Source: Spirochaetaceae bacterium
GTDB taxonomy: Bacteria > Spirochaetota > Spirochaetia > CADAEX01
Direction: 5' to 3'
Assembly: GCA_009780675.1 (NCBI GenBank)
Contig: WQZP01000002.1
Span: forward strand, 59,740 to 123,739
Length of the DNA: 64,000 nt
Part shown: piece after piece, positions 61,601-64,000 of the stretch
How positions within the stretch are numbered: position 1 is the stretch's first letter
Layout: every line of letters starts with the position of its first letter
The notes under the pieces: model-generated
Told to the model about the DNA's origin: nothing
Database searches by the model: none
The model's input: the letters and a program-made list of their open reading frames with translations, nothing else
Made by a program: the position numbers and the translations under genes

Positions 61601-62517
61601 AGTACACGCCTTACGGCGAGTTATGGATAAACCATCACAGATTTTGGGCTATAGATACTATGCCCTATAGGTTTACTGGCAAGGAGCTTGATGCAGAGAC
61701 CGGCTTTTACTACTTTGGCGCAAGATACCTTGACCCAAGAATTTCGAGGTGGATATCTGCTGACCCTGCCATTGGGGAGTATATACCCAGAGCGCCGATT
61801 AACGATGAAGCAAGGAGGCATAACCAAAACCTTCCTGGAGTTGGGGGCATATTCAACTACATAAACTTCCATGTGTACCATTATGGCGCTAATAATCCTG
61901 TGAAGTATATTGACCCAGATGGGCGAGTTATAAATCTGGCTGCTGGTGGTATTGGCCTTGCTTTTGGCGCAGTTACTGGAGCAGCAGTAGCTTATACAGC
62001 AGGAAAATCTATAAGAGAAGTTATGGCTGCTGCTGCAGGTGGAGCAGTAATGGGAGGTATGACAGGAGTTACTATGGGCGCTTCACTTGCTGCGGGTTTA
62101 GCTGCTGGAGCCCTTGCTGGTGTTGCGGGTTACACGGCTGAAAATATTGTTAATTGGGAACCCAATACTGCTGCAGGTATTGTTGAAAGTACAATGGGAG
62201 GTGTTAGTGATAAAATGCTTGGAGATGTTATAAGCATGAGTTCCAATGCTGCAAAGACATATGTTAATAAGTCGCATAAAAATCATATACAAAACACAAA
62301 TACTAAAAAGGTAGCTCCGCTTAAAGTTCATTTTAAATATACAAAAAATAAAATAGGGGCTAATGAAAGAATTATTGATGCTGTCGCAGAGACTCTTAAA
62401 GAAGCGGTTGGTATTGGTCAAGGCATTATGAACCAGCCAAGAAGTGGAACGGGGGCAAGTGATAATGTTATCCCTAGTTATAGGATACCTCAAATTCTGC
62501 CACTGGAAGAGCGATAA
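52699..62517 (+). CDS. Giant SpvB/FG-GAP/TcdB-like/Rhs surface or toxin protein
   Basis: The 3272-residue protein has a signal peptide (about 1-25), a ZU5-like domain (about 45-150: GGVIKLRGASIEIPAGALDK), and an SpvB-type region (about 195-430: NIPSGRRGLFPELAVTYSSD). Six calcium-type FG-GAP/VCBS motifs of the form DINGDGLPD begin near residues 544, 633, 1535, 1633, 1721 and 1877. A TcdB-middle-like part (LYYERKGNTIHMPRSMYVLS) follows, then Rhs/YD repeats (about 2070-2990) and the Rhs core (YFGARYLDPRISRWISADP). The tip after DPDGR (3072-3076) is 196 residues, glycine- and alanine-rich and then polar. Residues about 690-1460 match nothing I know. It resembles fused TcB and TcC toxin subunits, but with its own signal peptide. 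Confidence 0.9.
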   Translation: MYKKSISLFVLVLYIFSLFPAASLFAMEEEYKPFVYVLESEAQLIKASEGGVIKLRGASIEIPAGALDKDKEVTIKRLLRTNEIGGDLQNVTQGGGGYRFLPAGTKFNKEVVIRISYDSQLPEAAVNNLRTYFFNKQEGQWIALERIDIDRISHEVVSVTTHFTDMINATLTLPESASPLRFDINSIKNLEAANPGSGIMKLEGLAGGRSGNANFKMELNIPSGRRGLFPELAVTYSSDGNVGVMGKGFDLFAGSRISTDTRWGLPEYDGSDDYLLDGVRLRLERSTGAVDEYRPEREVGYERIERHKGLNDHWVVTDRRGSKRIYGRSNNLNSWSGASANRKYTWYLEQEEDVYGNTIIYKYERENNYVYLKEINYTGTGSEEGAYRIIFFYKGGREDQRIDGRGGYLSVLTKFLDKINVQYRDYVLRSYEFDYEKDLFHRVKQLVAFREVSPQGGLFYEYRFDYEKLLPNNRGVFEIFGPQEEWRLGSGLQVQQGVSSGFDGSGSVGAGIGIGTRKIDIRFGGGRRVSSSSGESQTIHTLVDINGDGLLDSVRRISGGFEVRLNTGSGFGPPIEITGLSLSGINVEESRNSSTGWNVYGGIGTSIGKPSAGISRATTNQRGTSESNTSFMDVDGDGLVDIVISGLNYYYKNVSTEDNIRFERADWFNAGGELIANAFEPLSIEEIAEYDRRFYQQTLFRGWKAIRPGVVEVSQRVEAVNESRLSSDGINAKSYKGSNAAPFSIKEIKRGGGSKENLGQELSLTEGEYLYFISNAGSDTLGDEILWNIRIRYKEKMPYVDMDKGVVFIPQEEITEADLFLPSRISGEAFAAIERVLKAVSNNDERNNFYDALFSYYIYDVNNDEYFVNTRNRRKVSGGDWRAIQDSVAELVSRCTPEERLKMLWYKWEDGAYYEVKSNGVRSYIEKIGETLAIDEADITGTRQNGLFVLDRIDGKEFLITPDYNTVYQDEVVYSQDATGVYTENTKSLLEIIVPVKYKGIEKYRKVYTFSGYEGISGVLKEEDLRNLQNILQTKDYSLENYQELTPEQLLEIEKTLTTTDFQLFLSYYDNYTQREDLTDEDKLVLKNLLEKLAWLDFLREVFPYYEEKDGKFYLKLEYEELLSHSSGMSLSMIVTKINNLEEEIINIAKEINELPETPMPELIAKKAELEEEKTKWENIKSLVSGNIKLGKDKWRFVSRRIIYFHNGLYSVVSEGERSYIQQLYLEDDNFVYKEKEIRTWDSGRDYGAIDLVKSPLSYEVFEEYEYKDEYGYMIHETSLVVVEMELEEQLYGGVNNWYYGVWLGSQQFSESLLREQKESALGLSQGDIEQRNADMENNPEAHTNQPVFMRPTANEHTALGEGLDSEEARLAGIILGEKQIEEDENTKNVWDGKFKKGPGLEKDFIIGQVSTVVRSRLVQSSGGELVPETQALRFAPYIIGDFIHTSRFGGSSYYEIDGIRAQQAGGTSSPGSPMTMVKVRRSSNENTETTTAANISVPLGNVSAVIGGFGGAVGGGGNHSENAGSSWMIQSFQDINGDGIPDIIQRNGDSIRVIPGSRDGFGRSYDLAGVSGYLNQNTNTTTGYGASLNAGTSISVDYSPTGRVRSANISGSSSSNYTSTNGSSNQSAGFIDINGDGLPDYVSGGIVRLNTGRNFYNSNHAYSVPVISRTENISRGLSIPLSVGSSASAGQANNTGIGFSLGGGISYSFSMATTTERLIDINGDGLPDRVIKDGNNFRVYLNLGNRFSETPIIIEARGWNLSREDEDFLRTKRDGTLLTSAITGLPIVGGVTNSLGLLNRVTELNDPFASSANYNVIEGSSSVSTGVNGSLNLDLNISIRIPIPLVRLFLNITAISGGAGINGGANLGGVTVEMMDIDGDGLVDRIIRISGSNRIYVQRNITGKVGLLNKITLPQGGEYRLYYERKGNTIHMPRSMYVLSKVVMHDGCGLDGRVRLNHSSFHEYAVKYEYFDPYYDRGEKEFYGFGKVMAIFPDDQRKVTYYAMPFNKGANREKVSSSYYKRGMVTERRVYSGDKRLFAQVIYTLDVSPHARIIREESRQFDIENRNEELVRRVGYNYDNFGNITRIINEWQDSSGKEKRLRANIEYGFNNFNRYLHSHPTKIEVFDTNNNLLRRRTGAYNHNTGSLIRLSQFDGLQEEESILTWDNFGNLRSIREPGGATVSYEYDTTLNQYVTAIRVSSSGTDEYISRIEWDIRYGRKIMEQDENDNRIRYRYDNFGRLHEIFSPYDNYPHGTPSVKYTYHIKKGTLWHAITENKVLFDSNNNDVIKTVIITDHIGRLYLTAKTGLKREASGFDRDGWNISGSVTYDHKWRIIEEGQNQFVAGDIDALLSIAPLVSMLRPIQKEYDSLDRVVRITLPDGARQSMKYGIQGDISFVEVTDPLGNLTREERDSCANVARVLRYEQDKRRLLTSASYIYDELGQMLIAKDHKGNPLQITYDLMGRMKSIESSDIGRKEYKYDNRGNLVEESNSVLRSRGSVIRYEYDGLNRLARIVFPQSRAVTYEYGGNRHRNINAANRVVRVTDESGFTEYEYGKLGEVVKETRMIELLTPGISLPFQVMQYRSDYLGRMQEIIYPDGEQVRYIYDRGGQIKSVKGYKFAGREVYYIRDIAYDEFGNRKFIEYGNGVKTWYEYDENRRWLSTIKTRGNNIELQNISYTFDFVGNVLGYDNMARRYDTSQRYEYDNLYQLIRAEGTHRHRPVENMHRYQIATYSQAFSFDAIGNMTRKESKSGLNFGSALGDNLNYANDYEYYEGYSHRLKRAGNMFYVYDFNGNLILEREGGLPPVNERDMPYHQVRENVFGARYGFAIGDIDGARPQDNRPYERRFRWNERNMMIASEDPRVSVKYVYGHDGQRTNKQVLGGGESIYFNSMWNIRYIPAYNERFRESKHIFVGQNRLVTKNSDIGSKLTGNHSNDEVSTYYYHSDHLGSAQLITDFRGNEYERLEYTPYGELWINHHRFWAIDTMPYRFTGKELDAETGFYYFGARYLDPRISRWISADPAIGEYIPRAPINDEARRHNQNLPGVGGIFNYINFHVYHYGANNPVKYIDPDGRVINLAAGGIGLAFGAVTGAAVAYTAGKSIREVMAAAAGGAVMGGMTGVTMGASLAAGLAAGALAGVAGYTAENIVNWEPNTAAGIVESTMGGVSDKMLGDVISMSSNAAKTYVNKSHKNHIQNTNTKKVAPLKVHFKYTKNKIGANERIIDAVAETLKEAVGIGQGIMNQPRSGTGASDNVIPSYRIPQILPLEER
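61927..62517 (+). other. Variable C-terminal tip of the Rhs protein
   Basis: After the conserved core, residues 3077-3150 are a glycine-zipper-like hydrophobic stretch (GAVTGAAVAYTAG, GGAVMGGMTGVTMGASLAAG), and residues about 3180-3272 are polar, with KVHFKYTKNKIGANERIID. In Rhs systems this position holds the toxin. Here no nuclease or other catalytic motif is recognised, and the tail is short. Confidence 0.6.
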
Positions 62518-62654
62518 GATAAGATGGGTATAGAGGAAATATTTATACAAAGATAAGTAACATAGATGGGAAATCGCGTTACTTTATTCTTGCATTAGTT
62601 ACTGCACTTATTTAATGTGTGACAACTGATGCAAAAAAAGAGGTTTAAAAAATA
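62518..62654. other. Gap after the Rhs gene with a small hairpin
   Basis: AAGTAAC (62555-62561) and GTTACTT (62578-62584) form a 7-bp stem with a 16-base loop and no clear T run. It may be a weak terminator or only chance. AGAGGT serves as ribosome site for the next gene. Confidence 0.35.
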
Positions 62655-63110
62655 ATGATTGAGAAAAAACAACAGTTTTGGTCACTACTATTGGTAATTA
62701 TAATTATTTTTGCTATTATTTTTCATAAAAATTTTTTGCCGAAAATTCTGGCGAAGTCATATTTAAAAGAAAACCCTGATATAGCGCTCGAAATGTTTGC
62801 AAAATCTATGGATGAACCGCACTATGCTGTTGGAGACATGGCGGTTTTTGAAAAAGTTTCCTTAATTAAAGAAGAAAGAACTGTTATTCTTGAATATAGG
62901 TTTCTGTACCATAGTAAAGATGATTTTGACTTAGTAGCATTCAGGGCTGACATAGCTGAAGGTTTTATTGAAGATATAGGATCAAGCAAGGAGCTTGCAA
63001 TATTACGGAATAATAATATTATTTTTGAATTTGTTTATTTTGACAATCAAAATGAAGAAATGTTTAAAATAAGACTATTACTTAATACCCCAGTAACAGT
63101 AATAAATTAA
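62655..63110 (+). CDS. Membrane-anchored small protein after Rhs, candidate immunity protein
   Basis: The 151-residue product has one N-terminal membrane segment (about 9-24) and a soluble mixed domain with ENPDIALEMFAKSMDEPHYA and KEERTVILEYRFLYHSKDDF. I recognise no family. Position just downstream of a variable Rhs tip is where immunity genes lie in polymorphic toxin loci. It is AT-richer than the Rhs gene. The start is ATG with AGAGG upstream. It is followed after 12 bases by another membrane-protein gene. Confidence 0.65.
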   Translation: MIEKKQQFWSLLLVIIIIFAIIFHKNFLPKILAKSYLKENPDIALEMFAKSMDEPHYAVGDMAVFEKVSLIKEERTVILEYRFLYHSKDDFDLVAFRADIAEGFIEDIGSSKELAILRNNNIIFEFVYFDNQNEEMFKIRLLLNTPVTVIN

Positions 63111-63122
63111 GAAGGTAAAGAT

Positions 63123-63617
63123 ATGTTTGAAATTCTGATCGTGGTCTTGGTAGTAATAGCATTTTTTTTCTATGGAAAAAGAGAAGTAAAAAATGCAGAA
63201 AAGAATATGGATGAAAACAATTTTGTGGTTCGTCGGCCAAAGATTTTTCTTGTAGGTGTTATAATATTTACTCTTGCCTTTAGCGCTTTGCTTGTGTATA
63301 TGACAGTATTTCCTGATGATACAATGGAATGGTGGCATTATCTTTTTTATTCACTATTTGTTGTTGTTGGATTATTTTTAATAGTTTTTTGTGCCACATG
63401 GGAACTGCGTATAGAAGGTAATAAGATTGTGCATACCCCTTTTATTGGCATTAAGAGGGATTTTGCGATTAGTAACATAACAAAAGTAAAAAAACATAGC
63501 AATAAAAAAATTAGTGTATATGCTGAAAATAAAAAACTGTTTTCTGTTGAATTTATTTCCGTAGGTTATAATGTACTTGTTTCACGATTGAAAAGAGAAC
63601 AGATCCATTTTGAATAA
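63123..63617 (+). CDS. Two- or three-helix membrane protein with PH-like tail, candidate immunity protein
   Basis: The 164-residue product has hydrophobic segments at about 2-17, 41-60 and 76-94, then a soluble end (about 96-164) with WELRIEGNKIVHTPFIGIKR and DFAISNITKVKK, which looks like the PH-like fold of small bacterial membrane proteins (DUF6560-like, from memory). It follows the previous gene by 12 bases with AGAAGG ahead of its ATG. As the last gene of the Rhs cluster it may be an immunity protein, but that is positional inference. Confidence 0.65.
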   Translation: MFEILIVVLVVIAFFFYGKREVKNAEKNMDENNFVVRRPKIFLVGVIIFTLAFSALLVYMTVFPDDTMEWWHYLFYSLFVVVGLFLIVFCATWELRIEGNKIVHTPFIGIKRDFAISNITKVKKHSNKKISVYAENKKLFSVEFISVGYNVLVSRLKREQIHFE

Positions 63618-63651
63618 GCAGATTTTGACATTTTTTTATTGTTTTACCGAC

Positions 63652-63680
63652 TTGACAAAGGATTAAACTTTAGATAAATT
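63652..63680 (+). promoter_or_regulatory. Promoter of tRNA-Met
   Basis: TTGACA (63652-63657), a 17-base spacer and TAAATT (63675-63680) end 13 bases before the tRNA. Confidence 0.75.
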
Positions 63681-63693
63681 AACTGTCATTAGT

Positions 63694-63766
63694 GGTGGCG
63701 TAGCTCAGTCGGTAGAGCAAGCGGCTCATATCCGCTTGGTCAGGGGTTCAAGTCCCTTCGCCACTA
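63694..63766 (+). tRNA. tRNA-Met (anticodon CAT)
   Basis: The 73-base cloverleaf has acceptor GGTGGCG/CGCCACT (first pair G-T), D arm TAGCTCAGTCGGTAGAGCA, anticodon stem AGCGG/CCGCT with loop CTCATAT giving CAT, and T arm AGGGGTTCAAGTCCCTT. The discriminator is A and CCA is not encoded. It looks like an elongator Met tRNA. A tRNA-Ile modified at C34 cannot be ruled out from the sequence. Confidence 0.93.
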
Positions 63767-63796
63767 AAAGCTTGAAACTAAATTTTTATAATATTT

Positions 63797-64000
63797 TTAA
63801 CTTAAAATAGCTTTTTCCAACTTTAAAAGCGCTTCTTTTTTATCAATACCTCCAGCATAGCCAGTAAGGTTATTTGCAGTTCCTAACACTCTGTGACATG
63901 GTATTAGTATTGAAATTGGATTATGACCAACAGCGCCCCCAACAGCCTGGGCAGACATGGAGCAGAGCCCTTTTTTATGCGCAATCTGCTTTGCAATTTC
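63797..64000 (-). CDS. ogt: Methylated-DNA--protein-cysteine methyltransferase (5' truncated by window)
   Basis: The frame is open to the window edge and ends at TAA 63797. The 67 visible residues include AQAVGGAVGHNPI and the active-site motif IPCHRVLG, in which the cysteine takes the alkyl group from O6-alkylguanine. The end GYAGGIDKKEALLKLEKAIL is typical of Ogt. It is the second alkylation-repair gene in the window, with tag. The gene converges on tRNA-Met. Confidence 0.95.
   Translation of the reverse strand, partial: EIAKQIAHKKGLCSMSAQAVGGAVGHNPISILIPCHRVLGTANNLTGYAGGIDKKEALLKLEKAILS

Overview
The window reads as chromosome from a spirochaete of the Treponema group, probably a host- or gut-associated species. 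The evidence is: a WhiG/FliA flagellar sigma factor followed by a FapA-family protein with a Jag-type N-terminus and a divergent CheA-like kinase; a BspA-like surface protein built of 23-residue Treponema-type leucine-rich repeats; a Maf-type (flagellin glycosylation) protein; a MurE whose amino-acid-binding motif is not the diaminopimelate type; many lipoproteins with short lipoboxes; and low-GC DNA interrupted by visibly GC-richer genes. No tool was run, so all family calls are by motif recognition.

Layout. 1-5446: truncated fliA, fapA-like, two small helper genes and a CheA-like gene, one strand and probably one transcript. 5523-12223: BspA-like protein, murE, queD, a phosphoesterase, a secreted protein coupled to an atypical pyruvate kinase, and a VOC protein. 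12239-19548: tag plus a GC-rich Tat-signal radical SAM gene, ddl, a TAXI-type TRAP transporter (binding protein, DUF1850-like protein, fused permease) and an ankyrin/zinc-finger protein. 19747-23111 is accessory DNA: a beta-helix surface lipoprotein, a decayed serine recombinase, and a Phd/VapC module whose toxin is frameshifted. 23167-34006: vanY-like gene, lon, recO, recJ, M23 peptidase, rpsU, two lipoproteins, an HExxH protein and tRNA-Val. 34075-44436: META lipoprotein, membrane phosphoesterase, Bax-inhibitor-like protein, rsmD, Nudix protein, NAD(P)HX repair enzyme, lipoproteins and secA. 44549-45383: a second toxin-antitoxin module, again with a frameshifted toxin, lying between 29-bp direct repeats. 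45398-50497: LysM/M23 peptidase, class B penicillin-binding protein and Maf protein, closed by a strong terminator. 50779-63617: three small envelope genes, a 3272-residue SpvB/FG-GAP/Rhs protein and two small membrane-protein genes. tRNA-Met and a truncated ogt end the window.

How the genes work together. Three themes recur. Wall synthesis and remodelling: MurE, Ddl, VanY-like carboxypeptidase, class B PBP and two M23 peptidases. Motility and sensing: FliA, FapA-like, CheA-like and Maf. Envelope display: BspA-like, beta-helix lipoprotein, LPP20-like and META lipoproteins, and the Rhs locus. The most promising unusual system is 50779-63617. A signal-peptide-bearing protein combines SpvB, calcium-type FG-GAP repeats, a TcdB-like middle region and an Rhs core with a variable tip. 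It sits in a tight cluster with two lipoproteins and a membrane protein upstream and two candidate immunity-type membrane proteins downstream. Other notable points are two antitoxins kept beside broken toxins, apparent AUC and AUA start codons (rpsU and the DUF1850-like gene), and a RanBP2-type zinc finger in an ankyrin protein.
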